Positions 31,867 to 40,067 are shown, counted from the stretch's first letter. The stretch: 64,000 nt of DNA from an uncultured Bacilli bacterium (GCA_934085825.1 CAKOHR010000004.1:1-64000); one strand, 5' to 3'. The notes: generated from the letters alone by a model not told the origin. Made by a program: numbers and translations.

Positions 31867-33621
31867 TTATTTTCTATTTATTTTTAAATCATTGATATAG
31901 TCCATAAAGTCTTTTTGACTCATTGTTGTAGTTTCACTACTTCCAAATAATCTAAAACTTATTTCTTTATTATCTACTTCTTTTTGACCTAATATTAAAG
32001 TAATAGGTATTTTTTTAATTTGACTTTCTCTCATTTTATATGAAAGTTTTTCATCTCTTTCATCTATTTCTACTCTATAATCTGCATCAAGTAGCATATT
32101 ATATATTTCTCTTGCATAATCTAAATGATATTCATTATTAACAGGAATAACATTTATACTAACTGGTGCAAGCCAAAGTGGTAAGGCTCCTTTTGTTTCT
32201 TCAAGTAGCATAGCTATAAATCTATCAATTGAACCAAGGATTGCTCTATGAATTACAACTGGAGTTTTCTTTTCACCATTTGCATCTATATAATATAGTT
32301 CAAATCTTCTTGGAAGTAAGAAGTCAAGTTGAATAGTTGAAAGTGCTACTTCATTACCAACTGCTGGTTTAATTAATATATCTAGTTTTGGTCCATAGAA
32401 TGCTGCTTCACCTTTAGCTTCAACGTAATCTATACCTATATCATTAAGCACTTTTCTAAGTGCTTCTTCAGCATTATTCCACATATCATCATCTTGGAAA
32501 TATTTTTCTTTATCTTCTGGATCTCTTAGCGATAAACGACATTTATAATTTTTAAAACCAAAATCTTTATAAACATCCATTATTAAGTCTAAAACGCCTT
32601 TAAATTCACTTTCAATTTGTTCTGGTGTTGCAAAAATATGCGAATCATTTTGAGTAAAACATCTAGCTCTTTCAATGCCTTTGACAGCACCAGCTGCTTC
32701 ATATCTAAAGTCATTAGCTATTTCTGCAATTCTAACTGGTAAATCTTTATATGAATGTAAGAAATTCTTATACATTACCATGTGGTGTGGACAATTCATT
32801 GGTCTTAATACATAAGCTTCATTATCCATTTCCATTGCTGGGAACATATCATCTTTATAATGATCCCAATGTCCACTTGTTTTATAAAGTTCTACACTAC
32901 CTAAATCTGGTGTATGAACATGTTTATATCCATATTTAACTTCTTTATCAGTTATATAGTTTTGTAGTGTCCTCCATAAAGTATAACCATTTGGAAGCCA
33001 CATAGGTAGTCCTTTCCCTACTAAATCAGACATCATAAATATTCCTAAGTCTTTACCTATTTTTCTGTGATCTCTTTCTTTAGCTTCTTCAAGTTCTTTT
33101 AAGTGAGCTTCTAATCTTTCCGGCGTATCAAAACATACACCATATATTCTTTGAAGCATGTGATTCTTAGCATCATTTTTCCAGTAGGCACCACTTACTT
33201 TAAGTAATTTAAAGTTTTTAAGTTCTTTAACGGTATCTACATGTGGTCCACGACAAAGATCAGTAAAATCTCCTTGAGTGTAACAAGAAATTATCACTTC
33301 ATCTTCATCCATTCTAGATATTAAATCTAATTTATATGGATCATCTTTAAACTTTTCTAAAGCTTCTTCTTTACTTAGTTCATGTCTAACTATTCTTTTT
33401 CCATCTTTAGCTAGTTTTTTCATTTCTTTTTCTATTTTTGGTAAATCATCTTCATTTAAAGTTTTACCACCAAGGTCTATATCATAATAGAAGCCCTCTT
33501 CAATAACTGGTCCAACCCAAAATTTAGCTTCTGGATATAAATGTTTTACTGCTTGAGCAAGTAAATGTGCACATGAATGGTTCATGACACTTAATTTTGC
33601 ATCTTCTTTAATATTTATCAT
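31867..33621 (-). CDS. thrS: Threonyl-tRNA synthetase lacking the N-terminal TGS domain
   Basis: Charges tRNA-Thr. 584 residues, about 60 shorter than typical. The frame starts directly in the editing domain (MNHSCAHLLAQAVKHLYP, the HxxxH motif, then CRGPHV), so the TGS domain is missing. The class II core is complete: FRYEAAGAVKGIERARCFTQ, RPMNCPHHMVMYK for zinc and substrate binding, and HRAILGSIDRFIAMLLEE. The anticodon-binding domain ends the protein. It is preceded by a T-box leader. ATG 33621 follows AAGGAAG. Confidence 0.96.
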   Translation of the reverse strand: MINIKEDAKLSVMNHSCAHLLAQAVKHLYPEAKFWVGPVIEEGFYYDIDLGGKTLNEDDLPKIEKEMKKLAKDGKRIVRHELSKEEALEKFKDDPYKLDLISRMDEDEVIISCYTQGDFTDLCRGPHVDTVKELKNFKLLKVSGAYWKNDAKNHMLQRIYGVCFDTPERLEAHLKELEEAKERDHRKIGKDLGIFMMSDLVGKGLPMWLPNGYTLWRTLQNYITDKEVKYGYKHVHTPDLGSVELYKTSGHWDHYKDDMFPAMEMDNEAYVLRPMNCPHHMVMYKNFLHSYKDLPVRIAEIANDFRYEAAGAVKGIERARCFTQNDSHIFATPEQIESEFKGVLDLIMDVYKDFGFKNYKCRLSLRDPEDKEKYFQDDDMWNNAEEALRKVLNDIGIDYVEAKGEAAFYGPKLDILIKPAVGNEVALSTIQLDFLLPRRFELYYIDANGEKKTPVVIHRAILGSIDRFIAMLLEETKGALPLWLAPVSINVIPVNNEYHLDYAREIYNMLLDADYRVEIDERDEKLSYKMRESQIKKIPITLILGQKEVDNKEISFRLFGSSETTTMSQKDFMDYINDLKINRK

Positions 33622-33642
33622 TTTTCTTCCTTCTTTCTTTTA

Positions 33643-33843
33643 TAAAAAAAAGGATGGTGTGCAAGGAGTCTTTTTTAAGACGGTACCATCCTTTTATTAA
33701 CTTAATTTTGATAACGGCTTTTAACCGGAGCTTATTAGCCCTCTTAGAAAGTAGTAATTAATAACGTTTCTGTTAGTTTCCACCATCCTCTAACTCTCTA
33801 TAAAGAAAACTATTTATTAACCATGTCTTTCTTCATTGATTTC
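33643..33843 (-). promoter_or_regulatory. T-box leader of thrS
   Basis: A leader of about 200 nt on the minus strand. The T-box motif AGGATGGTACCG (33692-33681) overlaps the terminator whose distal arm ACCATCC is followed by eight T (33643-33696). Stem I features include AGAGAGTTAG, GGTGGAAACTAAC and a specifier region with ACTACT (33755-33750), i.e. Thr codons. Uncharged tRNA-Thr should stabilise the antiterminator. Confidence 0.92.
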
Positions 33844-33849
33844 TCTTAT

Positions 33850-33878
33850 ATATTATCAAATATCTTTTAGTTATTCAA
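33850..33878 (-). promoter_or_regulatory. thrS promoter
   Basis: On the minus strand TTGAAT (33873-33878), a 17-bp spacer and TAATAT (33850-33855), placing the start at the beginning of the T-box leader. Confidence 0.65.
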
Positions 33879-33887
33879 GTAAAAAAT

Positions 33888-33932
33888 ATTTCATATATAC
33901 TTATATTATCATATCATAGTTATGATTTCAAG
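33888..33932 (+). repeat. 45-bp direct repeat, left copy
   Basis: Matches 35881-35925 at 41 of 45 positions by my alignment, in the same orientation. The two copies bracket the small-protein locus and the IS110 element. Confidence 0.8.
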
Positions 33933-34011
33933 TTATTTTTGGTTGTTATGTTATTACATGTTCTTACAAACATTTTGCAGTAATGTATAACCTTAATACA
34001 CTATTTTCTTG

Positions 34012-34041
34012 TTTACTTATAGCCATATTTTTTGATATAAT
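34012..34041 (+). promoter_or_regulatory. Promoter of the second small-protein locus
   Basis: TTTACT (34012-34017), an 18-bp spacer and TATAAT (34036-34041). Transcription would begin just before the 5' pairing arm at 34049. Confidence 0.7.
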
Positions 34042-34138
34042 GAACATCGAAACATTTGATTGTTAGGTACTTACTACTGGAGTAGGTATCATTTTCCTTT
34101 AAATGGTGGTTTTGGTACTTACAAAAGGGGTAATACTT

Positions 34139-34249
34139 ATGAGATTTAAATCGATTAGATCTTTTTTAATGAAGCCTTTAGTAGCATTAAAAAAATGTTT
34201 ACTTGTCATTGTAAATGTTCAAGTAAACATCCAAATAAACAAAAAGTAA
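34139..34249 (+). CDS. Small basic-hydrophobic peptide, type I toxin candidate, 36 aa
   Basis: A 36-codon ORF (ATG 34139, stop 34247-34249) preceded by AAAAGGGG. The peptide begins MRFKSIRSFLMKPLVALKKC and continues with a hydrophobic LLVIVNVQVNI stretch and a KK end. That is membrane-active in style, though less hydrophobic than the peptide at 31337. Its mRNA ends are complementary, and an antisense terminator lies inside the ORF. These three traits point to a type I toxin. No named homologue is recognised. Confidence 0.6.
   Translation: MRFKSIRSFLMKPLVALKKCLLVIVNVQVNIQINKK
34189..34229 (-). terminator. Antisense terminator inside the small ORF
   Basis: On the minus strand TGTTTACTTG pairs perfectly with CAAGTAAACA (10 bp, 14-base loop) and is followed by seven T. 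Such a perfect terminator antisense to codons 18-30 is unlikely to be accidental. Confidence 0.8.
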
Positions 34250-34286
34250 GCACCTGACATCCAAAAATCAAATGTTTCTTTTTGGT
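34189..34286 (-). ncRNA. Candidate antisense antitoxin RNA
   Basis: A minus-strand RNA is inferred from its terminator and from its overlap with the 3' half of the small ORF and the 3' pairing arm. The 5' end is uncertain: TATAGT (34287-34292 on the minus strand) is a possible -10, without a good -35. Confidence 0.45.
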
Positions 34287-34293
34287 ACTATAA

Positions 34294-34343
34294 AAGTGTA
34301 ATAATTAATTACAGAAATGTGATTGAATATTACACTTCTTTTT
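34294..34343 (+). terminator. Terminator of the small-protein mRNA
   Basis: AAGTGTAATA (34294-34303) pairs perfectly with TATTACACTT (34328-34337) and is followed by CTTTTT. Confidence 0.75.
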
Positions 34344-34351
34344 ATTATGAT

Positions 34352-34500
34352 TGAAGTGATTGGATAACGTGCCTCTTTTAGAGATAAAGTTCTCGTTAAC
34401 AAAAGTGTTATCCAACCTTCACATAATATATTCGTTTAAGCAAGTTGAGATTGAAATAGTTCTCGTGTAAAGAACCAAAATGAGGATATGCTGAGGAGTT
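34352..34500 (+). ncRNA. Candidate IS110 bridge RNA
   Basis: Upstream of the transposase, TGAAG and TTGGATAAC (34352-34368) pair with GTTATCCAA and CTTCA (34407-34421), enclosing a large loop. A second stem GTTCT...AGAAC follows (34459-34475). The nonamer AGTTCTCGT occurs once in each structured half (34388-34396, 34458-34466). Two loops sharing a core are what a bispecific bridge RNA would show. The assignment is by analogy to IS621. Confidence 0.5.
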
Positions 34501-34540
34501 GGAACCAATCATAATTAAGAAGAATAGGAAGGAAAAGAAA

Positions 34541-35746
34541 ATGAAGTATGGAGTTGGAATTGATGTTTCAAAAGGTAAAAGTACAGTAGCTATATTAAGC
34601 ATTGAAGGAGAAGTAATTGAAGAACCATTTGAAATAAATCATGATATTAATGGATTAAATTTATTGGAAGAAAAATTAAAAAATATTTCTAAGGAAGATT
34701 TAAAAATTGTTATGGAAGAAACAGGAACATATCACTTACCAGTGTTAGGATATTTACTTGATAAAGGATATTTTGTAGTTGCAGAAAATGCCTTAAAAAT
34801 AAAAAAGTATTTGGATCGAGGGTTAAGAAAAGCAAAGACAGATAAAAAAGATTCTTATAAATTAGCTGAGTATACTTGTGATAATTGGTATAAGCTTAAT
34901 AAAGCAAGAGAAAATGATGAAACTTATGATAATCTTAGATTCTTATCAAGACAATATATAAATAATATAAATGTTCAAATTAAACAGAAAAATAATTTTT
35001 CTAACTTGTGTGATTTATTATTTCCTGGATATTATCAAATGTTAGATGAAAATAATTTTACATTGGGACTAGAAATATTCAAAAAATATTATCATCCAGA
35101 AATTGTTACAAATAAAAAACAATCTCAGTTTGTTGATGAGATTGATAAATTAGCAAAAAAATTAGGACATAAGGGAGCAGGAATAACTCTAGGTAATAAG
35201 ATTTATTTACTAGCTCAAAAAACTATTTCTCCACGTCCTAATAATGAATTTGCACAACTATCAGCAATTAGTTGTGCAGATGCTTTAATTTTAACAATTA
35301 AAACAACTACTACAATTATAACAGAAATGGACAAACTTTCAAGAGAGCTACCAGAATATGATGTGATAAGCGAAATGCCAGGATGTGGCAAAAAACTAAC
35401 TTCAAGAGTAATAGCAGAGATTGGGGATGTCAGAAGGTTTAAGAATGCAGGAAGCATTATAGCTTATGCTGGCTTAGATGCCCCACCATATCAATCTGGA
35501 CAATTTGAAGCAACAAATAGGCATATATCCAAACGTGGAAATAAGTATCTAAGAAAAACGGGGTATGAAGTAATGAAATCCATAAAAAGTAGTTGTAGAT
35601 CAGACAATGAGTTAAAATCTTATATTATTCAAAAAGAAAATGAAGGAAAACTAAAAAAAGTAGCAAAAATAGCAGGATTAAATAAGTTTTTGAGAATGTA
35701 CTATGGAATAGTAAAAAAGAAATATAAAGAATTAAAAATGTGGTAA
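34541..35746 (+). CDS. IS110-family transposase (DEDD recombinase)
   Basis: 401 residues. The N-terminal RuvC-like DEDD domain shows Asp in YGVGIDVSKGK, Glu in VMEETGTYH and Asp pairs in KAKTDKKDSYKLA. A helical middle follows. The C-terminal Transposase_20 domain has EMPGCGKKLTSRVIAEIGD, then NAGSIIAYAGLDAPPYQSG with the expected Ser, and GNKYLRKTGYEVM. ATG 34541 follows AGGAAGG; a longer TTG-started frame from 34499 would enter the structured RNA region. No frameshift is visible. Confidence 0.94.
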   Translation: MKYGVGIDVSKGKSTVAILSIEGEVIEEPFEINHDINGLNLLEEKLKNISKEDLKIVMEETGTYHLPVLGYLLDKGYFVVAENALKIKKYLDRGLRKAKTDKKDSYKLAEYTCDNWYKLNKARENDETYDNLRFLSRQYINNINVQIKQKNNFSNLCDLLFPGYYQMLDENNFTLGLEIFKKYYHPEIVTNKKQSQFVDEIDKLAKKLGHKGAGITLGNKIYLLAQKTISPRPNNEFAQLSAISCADALILTIKTTTTIITEMDKLSRELPEYDVISEMPGCGKKLTSRVIAEIGDVRRFKNAGSIIAYAGLDAPPYQSGQFEATNRHISKRGNKYLRKTGYEVMKSIKSSCRSDNELKSYIIQKENEGKLKKVAKIAGLNKFLRMYYGIVKKKYKELKMW

Positions 35747-35880
35747 TTATTATTTAATATGTTAAAAAATACCTATCAATAGGTCTGCGTTAGCATGTTT
35801 AAAAATATAATTTGAAAAAATTAAAAAAATTTTATCAAAACTATTGATTTTTATTAGCAAGTTTTATTATATGAATTTTT

Positions 35881-35925
35881 ATTTCATATATACTTATATT
35901 ACCATATTATAGGCATGATTTCAAG
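35881..35925 (+). repeat. 45-bp direct repeat, right copy
   Basis: Partner of 33888-33932. The stretch between the IS110 stop (35746) and this repeat holds a small hairpin (ACCTAT...ATAGGT, about 35770-35783) and AT-rich sequence without a gene. Confidence 0.8.
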
Positions 35926-35945
35926 CCACGATTTTTTAGTTGTAG

Positions 35946-36322
35946 AATAAATCATATGACTCGAAATATAAAACAAATTTTGTTATCAGTAAATACTTAA
36001 GCACTAAAGATCATTGGATTATTGTTACAAATAAAGATGTTGAACAGCTATTCAAAATCATTATCATCATTTTGGTTCTAGTGAATGTTTTTTTAAAAAA
36101 AGCATATAACACAATATATACCATGGCCTGTACTGTCATTCTATTTCTAACCACCATTGGTGCTGATTACTCTAAGAATACCAAATGTTATAAACCGGAA
36201 AAAATTGTTACTCAAAAAGTTTATAAAAATAAAGGAAAAGTACGGGTTATGTCCTTATTTAGGATTGGTTTAACTTTGTTTCATCGAGCCGTAAATTCAC
36301 TAAAGTTATTCGATTGCCAATA
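35946..36322 (+). pseudogene. Remnant of an IS4-like transposase C terminus
   Basis: DHWIIVTNKDVEQ is followed by a frame change to HHFGSSECFFKKS and another back to TIGADYSKNTKCYKPEKIVTQ and KVYKNKGKVRVMSLFRIGLTLF. The order and wording recall the C-terminal third of DDE transposases of the IS4 type (WIIVTN...FGSIECFFK). The N-terminal two thirds are missing and at least two frameshifts are present. The region from 36323 to 36498 is AT-rich with no gene seen. Confidence 0.65.
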
Positions 36323-36498
36323 AGATTTATTCTCTATGATATTTAACGATAAAATTTTTATGACATTTCATATTAACATTTACAACTTTTAACTTTGACA
36401 TTTCTATCAGTTTCTATAATAATATTTATATTTATATTTATATATATTTATAATTTACACACAGTATTATAAAACGTCCCAAAATTTATAACCTGACA

Positions 36499-36568
36499 AA
36501 ATTGCTCCTTCGTCGCAATTTACTTTCGGTTATTGCCGAAAGTTTTGCCTAGCACGCGGACGCGCTAG
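36499..36568. repeat. Three consecutive hairpins downstream of the surface-protein gene
   Basis: AAATTGC/GCAATTT (36499-36521), ACTTTCGG/CCGAAAGT (36522-36543) and CTAGC...GCTAG with inner CG/CG pairs and tetraloop CGGA (36549-36568). They are GC-rich compared with the neighbourhood and end about 20 bp beyond the stop codon. Terminator function is possible for the first; the cluster as a whole is unexplained. Confidence 0.65.
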
Positions 36569-36587
36569 ACAAGCTTGGCCTAAAGTA

Positions 36588-38534
36588 CTAGTTTATTACC
36601 ATCGGGTCGCTGGCACTGCCGCTCCCCGATACATAGGTTGTGGAAGACAAAAGACTGAAGGACGGCCTCACAGCATTGTAGGTGGTCATACTGATGTCGA
36701 ACACATTACCACTGTTGCTCATAGAGAACGCACTGAACGAACCGCCCGCATTACGGGAAATTGTCCCCTCAACTCCTCCCATATACATCCAATTTGCACT
36801 TTTGATGGCTTCGCCATAATAATCAACAAGATTAGATGTCCATGCACTAGGGGCTGCTGCAAATCCATAGTCACTTACATACATTAAGCCTATCTTCGCA
36901 CTATATTCTGTTGCTCCATCTGTTGTATTTGTTGTTACTGGACTTACTATTTCATTTTGATATGCTACTGACGGTGTTACGTTAGCAATATTATCATATG
37001 TATTTCCTCCGACTTTCCATGTTGTTGTTGCTATTTTATTTGCCCATGTAGTTCCTATATTATTCAAGAAATTTGTATTTAAGTTTGTTTTATTCAATTC
37101 TGATTCACTCCATGTATTTTTATTTGTTGCTTTATTCCAGGAATATCTATTTATTGTTGTTAAACTTCCTTTATAATATGAATCTGACGCATTTTTGGTC
37201 CATGAACCGGAATAATCTCCATCTGTTCCTAAAAGATTACTATTTGCATAATCATATTTGATTAATTTTACTTGATCTCCGAATACTCCGATTATTCTAT
37301 ACAAGTTATCTGTCGGACATGGTGTTGTGTTTGTTCCAAAACATACATAGTTACTTACACCCTCATCTGCAAGTGTTATCAATGTTTCTTCTCCTGCTCC
37401 AACTTCCTCTATTCCTAGAATATATCGTGATGCCGACGTCAAATAATAAGCGGTTCCAGTACAAGCATCCTGAGTAACTGTACTACCATCTAAAAGAGAA
37501 ACATTATCACCTGAAGAAGTAACACATTCATTATTGGAACTATCCCAAGAAACACTTTGTTTGTTTGTAAGTAAATCACTTAAAGAGTTATCACCATACA
37601 TAATATTATTACCATCGGTAACCTTATATACATTTAAACAATCTCCTTCATTTGCCGCATTTATCTCTTCATTTTTATTCATTACATCATTTCCATCATA
37701 TTTACATGAATATAAATCTCCATGAGCATTGCCACCAGAATACCTATATGAATTATCTCCGGCTCCATTTGTTAAGTTTGCATCATGATAATAGATACTT
37801 GTTGCTGGGCTTATGCTTTTTTTACTTAATGTAGTTATACAGCTTGCAAGTGTTTCACCTCCACTACAAACATCTGCTACAGTTGATGGAAATGGCTTTG
37901 TTTGTAAATATACATCAATATTCATATTTGCATTTTCATTTACTGATTGGTCTGTTGAAAGATTAACAAATGTCAAAGTAAATGTCCATGTATGTGTTGT
38001 TCCTGTACTTGATGATGTTGTAGATATTGGATAATCTGTTTTAACATTAAATAAGCCTGATTTATCTGTTATATCAAATCCTGATACTCCCCCAGAAGTT
38101 GCATATGTTAAACCAACTACGGATGTAACATTATTTCCTTTTTCATCTTTAATTGTTAAGAGTACTTCTGGTGTTTTGTCTGTTGTTGAATATGTATATG
38201 TATTATTTTTTATGTATACACCAACATAATATGTTGCATCTGCTTTATTTGTTTTACTTGATGCTACTAACTTAGCTGTTGGATTGCTCGTATCAGTTAA
38301 ATTCGTTCCTCCGGTTGTAAAATTATCTGCTGTAGCTGAAAGTGATAGTGCTTTTCCAGTATTAAATATTATTGTATCCCCACTTGCAGTAACTTCTCCC
38401 TTATTACTTGCATCTTCACCTACGTCCGGTGCTAAGTAAGAAAATGTAAATTTACCTATAAAAAGAGCTATTACTAAAAGAATTAAAATTATAATTATTA
38501 CTAAAAATACTTTACGGGTATTAATTTTTTCCAT
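36588..38534 (-). CDS. Large surface-exposed protein with C-terminal repeat-family domain
   Basis: A 648-residue protein. A short basic N terminus and one membrane helix (about 9-30) are followed by a Ser/Thr/Asn-rich outer region: a beta-sandwich-like part (about 45-215), then a Cys-containing domain. The C-terminal domain (about 480-648) has LMYVSDYGFAAAPSAW, NWMYMGG, EGTISRNAGGSF and a final AVRPSFSLLSSTTYVSGSGS. This end resembles a large family of gut-bacterial surface proteins ending VRPxxxL...SGSGS..DP. No sortase motif is present. The last ~60 codons have a quite different base composition from the rest. Confidence 0.7.
   Translation of the reverse strand: MEKINTRKVFLVIIIILILLVIALFIGKFTFSYLAPDVGEDASNKGEVTASGDTIIFNTGKALSLSATADNFTTGGTNLTDTSNPTAKLVASSKTNKADATYYVGVYIKNNTYTYSTTDKTPEVLLTIKDEKGNNVTSVVGLTYATSGGVSGFDITDKSGLFNVKTDYPISTTSSSTGTTHTWTFTLTFVNLSTDQSVNENANMNIDVYLQTKPFPSTVADVCSGGETLASCITTLSKKSISPATSIYYHDANLTNGAGDNSYRYSGGNAHGDLYSCKYDGNDVMNKNEEINAANEGDCLNVYKVTDGNNIMYGDNSLSDLLTNKQSVSWDSSNNECVTSSGDNVSLLDGSTVTQDACTGTAYYLTSASRYILGIEEVGAGEETLITLADEGVSNYVCFGTNTTPCPTDNLYRIIGVFGDQVKLIKYDYANSNLLGTDGDYSGSWTKNASDSYYKGSLTTINRYSWNKATNKNTWSESELNKTNLNTNFLNNIGTTWANKIATTTWKVGGNTYDNIANVTPSVAYQNEIVSPVTTNTTDGATEYSAKIGLMYVSDYGFAAAPSAWTSNLVDYYGEAIKSANWMYMGGVEGTISRNAGGSFSAFSMSNSGNVFDISMTTYNAVRPSFSLLSSTTYVSGSGSASDPMVIN
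36596..36780. other. GC-rich 3' end of the surface-protein gene
   Basis: By hand count 36601-36780 is 96 of 180 G+C (about 53%), against 20 of 60 in the next 60 bases. The boundary is sharp, near codon 585. This suggests a separately evolving or copied-in cassette. Confidence 0.7.
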
Positions 38535-38647
38535 AATTTTATCACCTATTCTGTATTAAGTATAACATTTTTTGTAAACAATATAAAGTTTTTTCTTTAA
38601 TATTTACAAAAAATGTGTTATTATAGCCTCTGAATGGGGGAATAAAA

Positions 38648-39730
38648 ATGGAATTTAATTGGTATAAAAAAGAATTAAGAGAAAAATATAACTTATTACA
38701 AAAATTATATAGAACAACAAATAATGATATAGAGAAAATAAAAATATTTAATACTATGCAAGTTATAGAAAGTTGTTTATCTAGAGAATTAGTTCCTGGA
38801 GAAATAGAAATATTACTCGAACAAGATTATCTAGAACTTACTAAATCCAAATTTATTTGGCCTTATATTAAAGAGATCAGTATGATAAATAATGATTTTA
38901 TACCTAGTTTTGATAGTAATAGAGAAATACAATTTTCAAAAAAGGATATTATAGAATTATTACATGATTTTTTTAAAAATGGAACTAATGAAGAAATATA
39001 TGAACTATTTTCTAAAATATATAAAGAAAATATTAAAAACATTCACTTTTTAGATAATTTTGAAACAAATTATTTAGGGGAAACTATTTTTCTTGATTAT
39101 TTTAAAAAAACTTATATTCAAGTTTTTAAAAGAAACTCTTTTGAAGATTTAACTACTTTTGCTCATGAATTTGGTCATGCAATACAATTTAATTTAAACT
39201 TTAAAAATAGCTTTTTCAAAGAACTTAATACTTATATTGAAATAATTAGTGTATTTTTTGAACTTATTTGTAATGAATATTTTGCAAAAACTGAATTGAA
39301 AAAGCCTTCCACTATCAATAGTTACTATATTTTAGATGAAAATTTAGAAAATGCTAAAAATTTAAATAATGAATTTATTCTATTAAATGCTATAAGTATT
39401 ACTCCTTTTGAAAATAAAATTCAATTAAGAAAAAATATTGATGAATTAGCAGAAAATTTGTCACAAGATGATGTTAATAATATTATGTATTTAAAACCTG
39501 GTAGTGATTATATTTATGTATTTGCTTTTTTAGTAGCTACTAACCTATTTATGATTTATAAAATGGATAGGGATAAAGCTTTTTATCTAGTAAATAAAAT
39601 AATAAAATTAAGTGGGCATCTTACTTGCGAAGAATATTTTCACGAACTTGAAAAGTTAGAATTATTAGATGCAAATAAAACCCAATATTATACAAATTTC
39701 ATTCATAATAGAAGTAGAAAATTAAAATAA
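38648..39730 (+). CDS. Compact M3-like zinc metallopeptidase
   Basis: A 360-residue soluble protein. TTFAHEFGHAIQ (about 172-183) is the HExxH zinc site, followed 25-30 residues later by EIISVFFELICNEYF with the third ligand Glu, in the style of M3 oligoendopeptidases. It is only about two thirds of the normal PepF/PepA length, so much of the N-terminal lid is reduced. It likely cleaves small peptides in the cytoplasm, as no signal is present. It has its own terminator. Its nearest neighbours are accessory genes. Confidence 0.8.
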   Translation: MEFNWYKKELREKYNLLQKLYRTTNNDIEKIKIFNTMQVIESCLSRELVPGEIEILLEQDYLELTKSKFIWPYIKEISMINNDFIPSFDSNREIQFSKKDIIELLHDFFKNGTNEEIYELFSKIYKENIKNIHFLDNFETNYLGETIFLDYFKKTYIQVFKRNSFEDLTTFAHEFGHAIQFNLNFKNSFFKELNTYIEIISVFFELICNEYFAKTELKKPSTINSYYILDENLENAKNLNNEFILLNAISITPFENKIQLRKNIDELAENLSQDDVNNIMYLKPGSDYIYVFAFLVATNLFMIYKMDRDKAFYLVNKIIKLSGHLTCEEYFHELEKLELLDANKTQYYTNFIHNRSRKLK

Positions 39731-39748
39731 TTTTCTACTTCTATTTTT
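39707..39748 (+). terminator. Terminator of the peptidase gene
   Basis: A perfect 17-bp stem (39707-39723 with 39729-39745) has a 5-base loop and a T tail. It contains the stop codon. Confidence 0.9.
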
Positions 39749-39867
39749 ATTAAAAAAAGCTTGTTTTTAAAGCATTAAAATGATAAAATTTTTTTATATA
39801 GTTTTAAGTGAAGTATAAGTAAGTATTGTGTAAGAGGGATTATTATTAAAGATATAAAAATGAAAAT

Positions 39868-40038
39868 AAATTAAAATGGGCAGATGTATAATCAAAATAA
39901 TAAGGTAAAGATATAATTATATAAATTTATCTAGATTTCGCCAATTTTATCTTACTTTTCCAATTCTTGCCACAGTGTGGCAAGAATTGAGTTTAGTTGA
40001 TAAAGTAGTACTACTTGCCTATTTAACTGGTAAAATAG
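39868..40038 (+). pseudogene. DUF1016 (YhcG) gene remnant, copy 0
   Basis: Nucleotides matching the intact gene at 40202 can be followed from AAAATGGGCAGATG through TATCTAGATTTCGCCAATTTTATCTT, including a palindrome at the same place. Then it jumps to the final codons (ATAAAATAG, 40030 onward). Frame and middle are lost. Confidence 0.75.
39961..39989. repeat. AGT-centred palindrome A
   Basis: 13-bp perfect arms (CAATTCTTGCCAC and its complement) around AGT, inside the copy 0 remnant. Confidence 0.9.
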
Positions 40039-40050
40039 AGTTTCAAATCA

Positions 40051-40067
40051 GTGGCGCAGTGCGCCAC
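40051..40067. repeat. AGT-centred palindrome B
   Basis: GTGGCGC AGT GCGCCAC. Pairing extends outward imperfectly through TTCAA...TTGAA (40042-40075). Confidence 0.85.

Larger units (their letters stand above)
34049..34278. repeat. Inverted repeat joining 5' and 3' ends of the small-protein mRNA
   Basis: GAAACATTTGATT (34049-34061) is perfectly complementary to 34266-34278. After a short bulge, 34062-34075 pairs with 34245-34258 at 13 of 14 positions including one G-T. The 3' arm includes the stop codon of the enclosed ORF. Confidence 0.85.
34345..35800 (+). mobile_element. IS110-family insertion sequence (ends approximate)
   Basis: One transposase gene with about 195 bases of structured non-coding DNA upstream. 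IS110 elements lack terminal inverted repeats, so the exact ends cannot be seen; the limits given are estimates. The transposase is intact, so the copy may be active. Confidence 0.7.

Noticed and set aside
36072..36323. 83-codon plus-strand frame as an independent gene
   Set aside because: Its C-terminal part is a transposase fragment continuing from upstream in other frames; no ribosome site. Treated as pseudogene.
36596..38534. Complete diversity-generating retroelement
   Set aside because: No reverse transcriptase, accessory gene or template repeat is found in the window, so only a possible target is reported.
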